Part shown: positions 16,307 through 23,603 of the stretch, piece by piece
Numbering within the stretch: the first letter of the stretch is position 1
Layout of the letters: every line of letters starts with the position of its first letter
Source: Clostridiales bacterium
Lineage (GTDB): Bacteria; Bacillota; Clostridia; Peptostreptococcales; Anaerovoracaceae
Reading direction: 5' to 3'
DNA length: 36,577 nucleotides
NCBI GenBank assembly: GCA_022763735.1
Contig: JALEQY010000067.1
Location: forward strand, 1 to 36,577
Translations under genes and position numbers: made by a program
Notes under the pieces: generated by a model
The model's input: the letters and a program-made list of their open reading frames with translations, nothing else
Database searches by the model: none
Told to the model about the DNA's origin: nothing

Positions 16307-16323
16307 TTGGCACGGTAATTGCT
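16307..16323 (+). promoter_or_regulatory. Sigma-54 promoter 2 (-24/-12) of the dehydrogenase-aminotransferase operon
   Basis: TTGGCACGGTAATTGCT is a near-perfect match to TGGCACG-N4-TTGCW: GG at 16309-16310 and GC at 16321-16322 with ten bases between. Transcription should start near 16334, about 50 bases before the first SDR gene. No competing -35/-10 pair is evident there. Confidence 0.9.
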
Positions 16324-16383
16324 ATATATATTTGCAAGTGAAAATAATAAATGCGAACTAAAAGCAAAAAGGAGGAGATAACT

Positions 16384-17163
16384 ATGGATATGTTTTCGTT
16401 AAAAGGAAAAGTAGCTGTTGTCACAGGATCTGGTTCCGGACTGGGTTATGCAACAGCAAAAAGATTCAAAGAAGCCGGAGCAAAAGTGGCTATGGCAGAT
16501 ATTAATGAAAAAACAGCACAATTGGCAGAAGAACTTGGATGTTATTTCATTAAAACAGATGTCAGCAAAGAGGCTGATGTTGAGAATCTTATGAAAACCG
16601 CATCGCAAGTGTTAGGTAAACTTGACATTGTAGTAAACAATGCCGGTATTATTTGTCCGGAAGAACTTCTGGAAAATGCAGATAAAAAAACATACGAAGC
16701 GCTGTTTAATGTAAATGTTATGGGTGTGGTTTTTGGAATCAAATATGGTCAGAAATATATGAATGATGGCGGTGTTATTCTGAATACTGCTTCAAATTCG
16801 GCAAATGGAGACTATGCCGGTTATGGTCCGTATATAATGAGCAAAATTTCTGTTGTGGGAATTACGAAGGTTGCATCAATAGAACTGGCTCCAAGAAATA
16901 TAAGAGTAAATTGTATCTGCCCTAACACTATTGATACACCAATGGCATATGCAGATGGCTGTGAAACAGAGTTGATGGCTATGAAGATACAGACTCCGCT
17001 GGGAAGAATGTGTAAGGCTGATGAAGCTGCTGCCTTGTATCATTTCCTGGCATCTGATGATTGCAAGTACATCACAGGCGAAGATATCTATATTGATGGT
17101 GGTCTTAAAGCTGGCCCTGCAACCCAGCTTATAGATGCAATTTTATCAAGCATTGAAAAGTAA
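16384..17163 (+). CDS. Short-chain dehydrogenase/reductase, NAD-type
   Basis: Oxidoreductase of 259 aa in the classical SDR family. Rossmann motif TGSGSGLG near residue 15, NNAG, and the catalytic S137 with Y150-x3-K154 (YIMSK) are present. An Asp after the second strand (AMADIN) suggests NAD(H) rather than NADP(H), which fits a catabolic dehydrogenase. The C-terminus ends with the usual ITGEDIYIDGG. The start at 16384 follows AAGGAGGAG; an ATG at 16351 would add 11 residues upstream of that RBS. It is the first gene after sigma-54 promoter 2. The substrate is unknown; sugars, polyols, hydroxy-acids and steroids are all handled by this family. Confidence 0.88.
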   Translation: MDMFSLKGKVAVVTGSGSGLGYATAKRFKEAGAKVAMADINEKTAQLAEELGCYFIKTDVSKEADVENLMKTASQVLGKLDIVVNNAGIICPEELLENADKKTYEALFNVNVMGVVFGIKYGQKYMNDGGVILNTASNSANGDYAGYGPYIMSKISVVGITKVASIELAPRNIRVNCICPNTIDTPMAYADGCETELMAMKIQTPLGRMCKADEAAALYHFLASDDCKYITGEDIYIDGGLKAGPATQLIDAILSSIEK

Positions 17164-17190
17164 TTTATTTTTATGAGGAGGATATAAAAA

Positions 17191-17991
17191 ATGGATAAAA
17201 CTTTTGTTAATTTCAAGAATCAGGTTTGTCTGATAACTGGAGCAGGAAGTGAAACTGGTATAGGTTTTAACACTGCGAAGATTCTTGGTAGTCTGGGAGG
17301 TAGAATTGCTTTAATTGCAACGACTGACAGAATCTATAAAAGAGCAGACGAGCTAAAAGCTATGGGTATTGAAGCAAAGGGTTATATTGCAAATCTTATG
17401 GACAGAGATGAAACAAATGCTGTTATTAAAAAGATTGCTGACGATTTTGGCGATATTCATGTTCTGATTAATAATGCGGGTATGACTCAAGTCGGAGAAG
17501 AGGAGGATTTCACAGATATTCTTAATGTTACATATGAAAGCTGGGACACATCAATAAGCAGAAACCTTACACTTACTTTCAATGTTACTAAGCAGGTTTT
17601 ACCATACATGGTAAACAATAATTATGGAAGAATTGTCAATGTATCATCAGTAACAGGTCCGATTGTAAGTAATCCTGGTGAAGCGTCATACAGTGCTGCC
17701 AAGGCAGGTGTAATAGGTATGAGCAGAGCACTGGCAATAGAAGTCGGTAAAAACAATATTACGGTAAATAACGTATTGCCTGGTTGGATTGGAACAGCAT
17801 CCCAAACAGAAGCTGAAGCTCAGGGCGGGCTTAATACACCTTTGAGAAGAAGTGCAGATGCATCTGAAGTTGCCAATGCTATTGTATTCCTGGCATCAAA
17901 AGAAGCTTCATACATTACAGGAGAATCACTTGTTGTAGATGGTGGAAATACAATTCAGGAATACAAAGGTGACTCGAAATACTATTATTAA
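17191..17991 (+). CDS. Second short-chain dehydrogenase/reductase (FabG-like)
   Basis: A 266-aa classical SDR with TGAGSETGIG (nucleotide loop, longer than usual), NNAG, NVSSVTG and catalytic Y167-x3-K171 (YSAAK). After strand two there is TTDRIYKRA instead of an Asp, so it may prefer NADP(H), unlike its neighbour; this is an inference. It differs clearly in sequence from the preceding SDR, so the pair is not a tandem duplication. RBS GAGGAGG lies before the ATG, 27 bases after the first SDR gene. Two different SDRs in one operon could act on two positions of one substrate, or on two stereoisomers. Confidence 0.87.
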   Translation: MDKTFVNFKNQVCLITGAGSETGIGFNTAKILGSLGGRIALIATTDRIYKRADELKAMGIEAKGYIANLMDRDETNAVIKKIADDFGDIHVLINNAGMTQVGEEEDFTDILNVTYESWDTSISRNLTLTFNVTKQVLPYMVNNNYGRIVNVSSVTGPIVSNPGEASYSAAKAGVIGMSRALAIEVGKNNITVNNVLPGWIGTASQTEAEAQGGLNTPLRRSADASEVANAIVFLASKEASYITGESLVVDGGNTIQEYKGDSKYYY

Positions 17992-18041
17992 TAGCAGTAT
18001 GAATTATAAATTAGTTTAATATTATATTTAAAGGAGAAAAA

Positions 18042-19439
18042 ATGATTACAGACAAAAAAAGCCCTTACAGATTAGTTACAGATGAACAGTTAGCAAAGCT
18101 GAGAGAAAGAGAAGATAAAATCTTTATGGAAAGAACTCCAAAGAGTAAGGAAGCTTTTGATAAAGCGCATGCAAATCTTCTTGACGGTGTGCCTATGCCA
18201 TGGATGGCTGACTGGGGAACTAAACACCCGATTTTCCTCGAAAAAGCTAAAGATGCACGCTGCTGGGATATTGACGGCAACGAATATATTGATTTCTGTC
18301 TCGGCGATACAGGTGCAATGTTCGGACATTCACCGGATGCTACAGCTAAAACAATTGCAGAAAGAGGGACAATGGGTATTACTACTATGATGCCTACACT
18401 TGATGCTCTGGAAATCGGTAAGGAATTAAGCAACAGATTCGGACTTCCTATGTGGCAGGTTGCAATGACAGCCACAGAAGCAAACAGATATGTAATTCGT
18501 AACTGCAGAACGTTAACGGGCAGACCAAAAATTCTGGTTATGCAGGAATGTTACCATGGAAGCCTTGATGAAACTCTGCCTCATATTGGTGAAGACGGTA
18601 AGCTGTGCCTGAGATCACCATACGATTCAAACCCTGGACTTCCTAAGGATCAGCTGACAAGAGTGGTTGAATTCAACGATGTTGAAGCTCTGGAAAGAGA
18701 ACTTGCATATAAAGATGTAGCAGCAGTTCTTCTGGAACCTGTAATGACAAACTGTGGTATGGTACTTCCTGCTGAAGGTTATCTTCAGGCGGTAAGAGAG
18801 CTGTGTGATAAGTACGGTTCATACATGATAATAGATGAAACACATACATTTTCCAATGGCTATGGCGGATATACCAGAGCACATGGACTTAAGCCTGACT
18901 TTGTAACTCTTGGCAAATCAATAGCGGGTGGAGTTCCAATTGCTGTATATGGTTTTACTAAAGAAGTTGCCGACAAGATTGGAACAATGTATGGTAATGG
19001 TGGTGTATCAGACCCAATGGGAATCGGCGGAACACTGGCAGCAAATCAGTTTGCGATTGCATGCATGAGAACTCAGTTGACAAAGGTTGCAACAGAAGAA
19101 GCTTTCGAAAAAATGTTCAAAGGTCTTAACAGACTGGCTGATGGACTTGAGTCAGTTCTTAAGAAGCATAATGTTCCTTGGAGCTTGACAAGATCAGGAG
19201 CAAGATGTGAACTGCAGTTCATGCCAACTTCACCGATAAATGGTACCGATGCTAAGAATAACTTTGACTGGGAGCTTATGTATTATACACACCTTTATCT
19301 CCACAATAGAGGAATTGTAATCACACCGTTCCATAACATGATGCTGGTATCACCTGTAACAAGCGATGAAGATATTGATAAGTTGATTCAGGGATGGGAT
19401 GATTGCATTAAAGAGCTGGCTGAGATTAGAACAATCTAA
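18042..19439 (+). CDS. Class-III aminotransferase of the glutamate-1-semialdehyde aminomutase-like group
   Basis: PLP enzyme of 465 residues. K292 in TLGKSIAGGVP should form the aldimine, and D265 in IIDETHTFSNGYGG binds the pyridine nitrogen. The segment WDIDGNEYIDFCLGDTGAMFGHSP and the reshaped VAMTATEANRYVIRNCRTLTG belong to the HemL-like branch that also contains beta-amino-acid aminotransferases. It has an N-terminal extension of about 40 residues and is unlikely to be HemL itself, because no tetrapyrrole gene is nearby and it sits in a sigma-54-controlled operon with two SDRs. The amino donor and substrate are unknown. RBS AAAGGAG precedes it; a strong hairpin follows. Confidence 0.88.
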   Translation: MITDKKSPYRLVTDEQLAKLREREDKIFMERTPKSKEAFDKAHANLLDGVPMPWMADWGTKHPIFLEKAKDARCWDIDGNEYIDFCLGDTGAMFGHSPDATAKTIAERGTMGITTMMPTLDALEIGKELSNRFGLPMWQVAMTATEANRYVIRNCRTLTGRPKILVMQECYHGSLDETLPHIGEDGKLCLRSPYDSNPGLPKDQLTRVVEFNDVEALERELAYKDVAAVLLEPVMTNCGMVLPAEGYLQAVRELCDKYGSYMIIDETHTFSNGYGGYTRAHGLKPDFVTLGKSIAGGVPIAVYGFTKEVADKIGTMYGNGGVSDPMGIGGTLAANQFAIACMRTQLTKVATEEAFEKMFKGLNRLADGLESVLKKHNVPWSLTRSGARCELQFMPTSPINGTDAKNNFDWELMYYTHLYLHNRGIVITPFHNMMLVSPVTSDEDIDKLIQGWDDCIKELAEIRTI

Positions 19440-19507
19440 AAGCTTTGTTTTTCAACATATAATAACTTGACTTACCTATTTTGTAATAACTGACATAAGT
19501 TCTTATG

Positions 19508-19558
19508 TACTCCCCTTATTATACATGTGTAATAAGGGGAGTACATTTGGTTTTTTAT
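19508..19558 (+). terminator. Strong hairpin terminator of the sigma-54 operon
   Basis: GTACTCCCCTTATTA (19508-19522) pairs perfectly over 15 bases with TAATAAGGGGAGTAC (19531-19545), followed by ATTTGGTTTTTT. The stem is unusually long and perfect. Confidence 0.8.
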
Positions 19559-19627
19559 AGAATGCAATAATATGCTTTAATAATCCGAAGTGGATATTGA
19601 ACTCAATAACTGGACAATAGATGCTGT

Positions 19628-19659
19628 GCTCTGTCAACCTCTCTGATACAGAGCTTTTT
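19628..19659 (+). terminator. Second hairpin with T tract
   Basis: GCTCTGT (19628-19634) pairs with ACAGAGC (19648-19654) over 13 bases, followed by TTTTTAT. Possible back-up terminator; the 280 bases between the aminotransferase and the pseudogene hold only these two hairpins. Confidence 0.5.
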
Positions 19660-19723
19660 ATAATATGACCAATAGAATTGATCAATATAGCTTACCATTT
19701 TCTATACTCTGGTTTTACTTTAA

Positions 19724-19882
19724 TTAGAAATCTATTACTGTTCCGATACACTTTTTCTTTGCTTTTGTAATAAGGCTAGCAGCACTTGCAAGATCTTGTA
19801 ACGCAATGCCCGTAGAGTCAAAGACAGAAATCTGCTTGTCGTTTGTACGTCCTTTTTTTATACCAGCAATTACTTCTCCATT
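19724..19882 (-). pseudogene. C-terminal remnant of an ornithine cyclodeaminase / mu-crystallin family gene
   Basis: On the minus strand, 52 codons read NGEVIAGIKKGRTNDKQISV followed by FDSTGIALQDLASAASLITK and end in IGTVIDF-stop. This is the conserved end of the OCD/mu-crystallin family (GRT, then FDSTG-A-QD-A-A). The rest of the roughly 320-residue protein is missing: an in-frame stop (19883-19885) immediately precedes it and there is no start codon. It overlaps the last four codons of the upstream aminotransferase in another frame, so a deletion probably joined the aminotransferase 3' end to this scrap. Intact relatives act as ornithine cyclodeaminases or as amino/imino-acid dehydrogenases; the aminotransferase may once have worked with it. 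Confidence 0.75.
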
Positions 19883-20994
19883 TTAAGATATTCACTGATT
19901 GCATCTAAACCTTTTATTAATACTTCAGTATCGCAGGCATAGCCGATTCTCATACTAAAGGGTTCCTCAAAACAGTCTCCCGGAGTTACAAAGGCTCCTG
20001 TTTCTCTATACATATTTTCACAGAAAGTATATGAATCAATCGGCAGATCGTAGTATACCAGTGCAGTGGTGCCGGCGTGCGGTTTTACATATTCTACATG
20101 GGATTCTGACTGAACCCACTTATCTAAAATGCAAAGGTTCTTGCGGACAATATTTCTGTTTCTCTGAAGCAATTTATCACTGTGTTTTAATGCGATTGAA
20201 GCAACAGCTTCATCGAACATACCGCAGCTTATGAGATTGTAGTCTCTGTGTGATAAACAGGTTTTTATAACACTTTTATCGTGGGTAGCAATCCACCCGA
20301 GACGAAGTCCGGCGAGAGAGAACACTTTTGACATGCTGCTGACAGAAATGCCTTTTTCGTATAAATCAGCAATTGAATCACACCAGATATCTGTTTGTGT
20401 AAGGTGTCTGTAAACTTCATCACAGAGAATATATGCATCTACCTGGCGTGCTATGGAGATAATCTGTTCCATATATGCTCTGTCAATTAATGCTCCTGTT
20501 GGGTTGTTAGGGTTGTTGATACAGATCATCTTCGTGCCTGGCACAGCAAGCTTTTTGATTTCTTCGATATCTGGCAGATAGCCATTATCTTTACTTAAAT
20601 TGACAATCTGCAGATCTGCACCGTAAGATTCCGGAATTGAGTACAATTGCTGGTAGGTTGGCATGATGCTGATGACACGATCTCCGGGTTCTATTAATGA
20701 ATAGAATACATGATGATTGGCTCCTGTAGCGCCATGGGTAGGGACAATATCATTTGGGGAAATCGTTTTGTACAATTTACATATGCCTTCTTTGAATGCA
20801 GGAGCTCCTTCGATATCTCCATAAGTCAGCCTTCTGCTGCAGAATTCCTGTAAAAAAGCATCTTTGTTTTCGCCGAGTAGTTCAAATAATTCATCAATTG
20901 AAACAGAATCCACACAGGTTTCAGCGATGTTATACTTTGCTCCAACTTCCCATGCATTCATCCACTCTTCAACGGCAAATGGTTTGATTTTCAT
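19870..20994 (-). CDS. Class I/II aminotransferase
   Basis: Fold-type I PLP enzyme of 374 aa. It has the NNPNNPTG motif, DEVYRHL, the PLP lysine K223 in SSMSKVFSLAGLRLGW, and the substrate-carboxylate Arg in SMRIGY close to the C-terminus. The N-terminus MKIKPFAVEEWMNAWEVGAKYNIAE is not that of AspC or HisC, and I cannot assign a substrate. The last residues (KMEK) overlap the OCD remnant, and the true C-terminus may have been altered by that junction, though the length looks complete. It is preceded by a structured leader with its own terminator, so its expression is probably controlled by attenuation. Confidence 0.88.
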   Translation of the reverse strand: MKIKPFAVEEWMNAWEVGAKYNIAETCVDSVSIDELFELLGENKDAFLQEFCSRRLTYGDIEGAPAFKEGICKLYKTISPNDIVPTHGATGANHHVFYSLIEPGDRVISIMPTYQQLYSIPESYGADLQIVNLSKDNGYLPDIEEIKKLAVPGTKMICINNPNNPTGALIDRAYMEQIISIARQVDAYILCDEVYRHLTQTDIWCDSIADLYEKGISVSSMSKVFSLAGLRLGWIATHDKSVIKTCLSHRDYNLISCGMFDEAVASIALKHSDKLLQRNRNIVRKNLCILDKWVQSESHVEYVKPHAGTTALVYYDLPIDSYTFCENMYRETGAFVTPGDCFEEPFSMRIGYACDTEVLIKGLDAISEYLKMEK

Positions 20995-21009
20995 TGCTTG
21001 TTCTCCTTT

Positions 21010-21036
21010 CTAAAAAGAAAAGGCACATGGTGCCTT
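21010..21036 (-). terminator. Leader terminator upstream of the class-I aminotransferase
   Basis: Minus strand: AAGGCAC-CAT-GTGCCTT (21020-21036) followed by TTTCTTTTT (21010-21019), only about 10 bases before the RBS region of the aminotransferase. The tight placement suggests a regulated intrinsic terminator. Confidence 0.75.
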
Positions 21037-21133
21037 ACCTTATAACATATCAACTGATATGCCGTACCTACGGTAAAACACAATGTGCCTTTTGAGCCTC
21101 CACCCGGTGGTGGAGAAAGGTTTCTATTAAATT
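21010..21133 (-). ncRNA. Switch-like structured leader of the class-I aminotransferase; class unknown
   Basis: From the predicted start near 21133, the minus-strand leader has CCTTT (21116-21120) pairing with AAAGG (21088-21092) around a perfect hairpin CTCCACC/GGTGGAG (21098-21115). Two further hairpins follow: CCGT-AGGT-ACGG and CATATC-AGTT-GATATG. The same AAAAGG belongs to AAAAGGCACAT (21083-21093), which can instead pair over 11 bases with ATGTGCCTTTT (21018-21028), the 3' arm of the leader terminator. The two folds are mutually exclusive, the logic of a riboswitch or attenuator. There is no T-box sequence and no specifier-like stem, and I could not match it to a known aptamer. Confidence 0.55.
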
Positions 21134-21139
21134 ATAAAT

Positions 21140-21169
21140 ATTATAATCATAAATAGAAATATAAGTCAA
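21140..21169 (-). promoter_or_regulatory. Promoter of the aminotransferase leader
   Basis: Minus strand: TTGACT (21164-21169), 18-base spacer, TATAAT (21140-21145). Confidence 0.7.
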
Positions 21170-21228
21170 GCACAAATCACTTTATTATAGTGAGTACCTT
21201 ATCTGAGTTAAATTCTTAATTCTCGCTT

Positions 21229-22203
21229 TTACCACATTATAATAGCTCTAACAGGGCATACAGGAGCACAGTAGCCACATGTAAGGCAGATATCGTGATC
21301 AACCTCTGCAATTCCTGCAGAGTTCCAGAAGATTGCTTTGTTCGGGCATCGTTTGATACATGCACCGCAGCCTTCACAGTCGCCCGGATCGATTTTTATT
21401 TTTTTATTGCTGATATCAGGCACGTAGCCGGCAGGCAGTGTTCCCTCTGCATATTCGACCAGCCTGTCAATCTCTTCTGTTTTGCCGATACCTACCATGA
21501 TGGAGTCTATTCCTTCAAGAGAAGATACATAATCCAGTGCTTTGATATAACTGCCTGTCAGATTGCCGCCACCGAAGGCTTTCATGGCAAAAAGTCCTTT
21601 GCCTGCGTCAGAGCATTTCTTTATTGCAGAAGCCATTTCCTCTGAAGTTCCGGTACCGTTCCCTTTGCGAATACCAAGACCGGCATAGTTTATCAGCGGG
21701 AATATGACATCGCATTCAGGAACTGATGCCATTTTCTCAACAACATCTATGTGATGTGTTGAGACACCGGTATAGCGAATGATTCCCATAGCCTTGTAGT
21801 CCTGCAGACACTGCCAGGCACCATTGCGGTTGTCCCAATCCGGATCCTGACGGACTTCATGGAGCAGGAAAATGTCTATTACTTCAAGAGACATCTCTTC
21901 CAGCGCTTCTTTGATGGCATATTCCATTTCTTCATAGGAAAGGCAGAGCGACTTGGTGCAGATTATCGGGCGATTCGGTGCGTCTGCGGACATATCTATG
22001 TTTTTAAGTGCTTCTCGTATATATGGGTAGGTTTCGTAGTACTGTGCCGTGTCAAAGAAATTTAAACCTTTTTTTATTGCGTAACGAATCAGCTCTGCAC
22101 CTTCATCAATGGGCAGGTCGAGCTGGCTTTTGCCGACAGTCATTACTCCGAATGATACCGGGGAGACATATAGATCGGTGCTGCCAAGTTTATTGTATTT
22201 CAT
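21229..22203 (-). CDS. Aldo/keto reductase with C-terminal 2x[4Fe-4S] ferredoxin domain
   Basis: A 324-residue protein. The TIM-barrel aldo/keto reductase part (about 1-265) keeps the catalytic set D51, Y55/Y56, K84 and H115 (FFDTAQYY, ICTKS, LLHEV). The last 50 residues hold two complete ferredoxin motifs: CEGCGACIKRCP and CLTCGYCAPVCP. Such fusions are common in clostridia and probably exchange electrons with ferredoxin instead of, or as well as, NAD(P)H. The substrate is unknown. GGAGGG precedes the ATG. It is divergent from the MFS gene and not obviously in an operon. Confidence 0.9.
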   Translation of the reverse strand: MKYNKLGSTDLYVSPVSFGVMTVGKSQLDLPIDEGAELIRYAIKKGLNFFDTAQYYETYPYIREALKNIDMSADAPNRPIICTKSLCLSYEEMEYAIKEALEEMSLEVIDIFLLHEVRQDPDWDNRNGAWQCLQDYKAMGIIRYTGVSTHHIDVVEKMASVPECDVIFPLINYAGLGIRKGNGTGTSEEMASAIKKCSDAGKGLFAMKAFGGGNLTGSYIKALDYVSSLEGIDSIMVGIGKTEEIDRLVEYAEGTLPAGYVPDISNKKIKIDPGDCEGCGACIKRCPNKAIFWNSAGIAEVDHDICLTCGYCAPVCPVRAIIMW

Positions 22204-22329
22204 AATTTTCCCTCCTGAAATGTGATATAATCTATGGGTGTTCGGTTTAAATCCGACAGGTACTTAATGAGCTGATGTTTATTATAACGCAAATATGAAT
22301 GAAATACAAATGGCTGCGGAGGCAGGGCG

Positions 22330-23517
22330 ATGGACGTAAACAGAAGAAACAGGAGAATTGCAGTAGGTATACTGATTTTTATGACGGCATGCAATCTCAG
22401 AATACCCATTACCGGTGTAGGGTCGCTGATCAGCATGATAAGCAGCAGTCTGGGGCTGTCTTCGGGAGAAGCTGGAGCGGTTACCGCAATACCGCTGCTG
22501 GCTTTCGCAGCAGTATCGCCTGCTGTCGTACTGGTAAGCCGCCGGATCGGGGCGGGTAATCTGCTGCTTTTAAGCCTTGTCATGATGAATATCGGTATTC
22601 TTGTACGTTCTTTCTGCGGGAATACAGGGCTGTTTGCCGGCACTGTCGTTATCGGACTTGCCATAGGTGTGGGTAATGTGCTGCTGCCGGCTGTAATTAA
22701 AACATATTTTCCTGACCGGATTGAGTCTATGACGAGCATGTTTACCGTTGTGATGCAGGTGACTTCCGCGGCAGGTGTGGCAGTGAGTGTTCCCGTAGCG
22801 GAAGCGGCAGGCTGGAAGTGGGGACTGGCGTTTGTGATACCTATGTCTGCTGTTGCTATGGTTTTCTGTATTAAGGAACGAAGGATTCAGATTACATCAG
22901 CGAACCAGGCGATTGCTGTGCCGGAGAAGAATAATAAGGAAAGAACCAGTCTTTACAGGAATCCGCTTTCGTGGTGGATTGCAATATATATGGGATCACA
23001 GTCGCTGATATTCTACAGCTTTATTGCATGGCTTTCACCTATAATGCAGTACAGAGGTTTTGATGACAAGGCTGCCGGATATATTCTGTCAGCTTATGTG
23101 ATAATGGGATTTATGGGGTCGGCAGCAGTGCCGTTCATTATGAAAAGGAACAGAACTCAGAAATCCACGGCTATGCAGCTGGGGTTCGCGTATTTTATCG
23201 GGATTGCTGTGATGATGTCCGGCAGCTGTTTTGCTTTAACTTTCGGGGCAATACTGTTATGCGGATTCTGTTCAGGGACAATGATAAGCTTCGCCATGGC
23301 ACTGTTCGGTCTTCATACCCGTGATGGTGAAGATGCATCCAGGCTTTCCGGGCTCGCTCAGTCGGTGGGATATCTGATTGCAGCTGTAGGTCCGGTTCTG
23401 CTGGGGCAGATCTATGATGTGTGGGGAAGCTGGACACTGCCTCTGGGAATACTGGCAGCAATTGCACTGGCACTGACTGCAATGAGCCGTATAGTCGGCA
23501 GTGATGAGATAATATAA
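22330..23517 (+). CDS. MFS transporter, CynX/NimT (cyanate-permease-like) family
   Basis: Twelve-helix major facilitator of 395 aa. The first helix RIPITGVGSLISMI and the segment AIGVGNVLLPAVIKTYFPDR between helices 4 and 5 are characteristic of the CynX/NimT group. Known members move cyanate or 2-nitroimidazole, but most are uncharacterised and many are simply anion or drug exporters, so the substrate is open. The ATG has CGGAGG seven bases upstream. No cyanase gene is nearby. A 9-bp hairpin without a T tract follows. Confidence 0.85.
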   Translation: MDVNRRNRRIAVGILIFMTACNLRIPITGVGSLISMISSSLGLSSGEAGAVTAIPLLAFAAVSPAVVLVSRRIGAGNLLLLSLVMMNIGILVRSFCGNTGLFAGTVVIGLAIGVGNVLLPAVIKTYFPDRIESMTSMFTVVMQVTSAAGVAVSVPVAEAAGWKWGLAFVIPMSAVAMVFCIKERRIQITSANQAIAVPEKNNKERTSLYRNPLSWWIAIYMGSQSLIFYSFIAWLSPIMQYRGFDDKAAGYILSAYVIMGFMGSAAVPFIMKRNRTQKSTAMQLGFAYFIGIAVMMSGSCFALTFGAILLCGFCSGTMISFAMALFGLHTRDGEDASRLSGLAQSVGYLIAAVGPVLLGQIYDVWGSWTLPLGILAAIALALTAMSRIVGSDEII

Positions 23518-23534
23518 TAACAGCTGATCTGAAA

Positions 23535-23558
23535 CAAGCACCCTGTGACGGGTGCTTG
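23535..23558. repeat. Perfect stem-loop after the MFS gene
   Basis: CAAGCACCC (23535-23543) pairs with GGGTGCTTG (23550-23558) around TGTGAC. There is no T tract on the plus side, so it may be a weak terminator or a processing or 3'-stabilising hairpin. Confidence 0.5.
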
Positions 23559-23603
23559 AAATCTCTCAGTATGAGTATAGTGAAATATAATCTGCCTTTA
23601 TTA

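Noticed and set aside
18042-19439. hemL (glutamate-1-semialdehyde aminomutase)
   Set aside because: Family-level similarity only; no other tetrapyrrole gene is nearby, an N-terminal extension is present, and it is under sigma-54 control with SDRs.
19508-19545. Insertion-sequence end (15-bp perfect inverted repeat)
   Set aside because: The repeat arms are only 8 bases apart, followed by a T tract, and no transposase remnant is visible; a terminator explains it.
21010-21133. T-box leader
   Set aside because: No AGGGUGGNACCGCG-type antiterminator sequence and the leader is too short for a specifier stem; only the terminator logic is shared.
22330-23517. Cyanate utilisation
   Set aside because: The transporter resembles CynX, but no cyanase (cynS) or carbonic anhydrase (cynT) is in the window.
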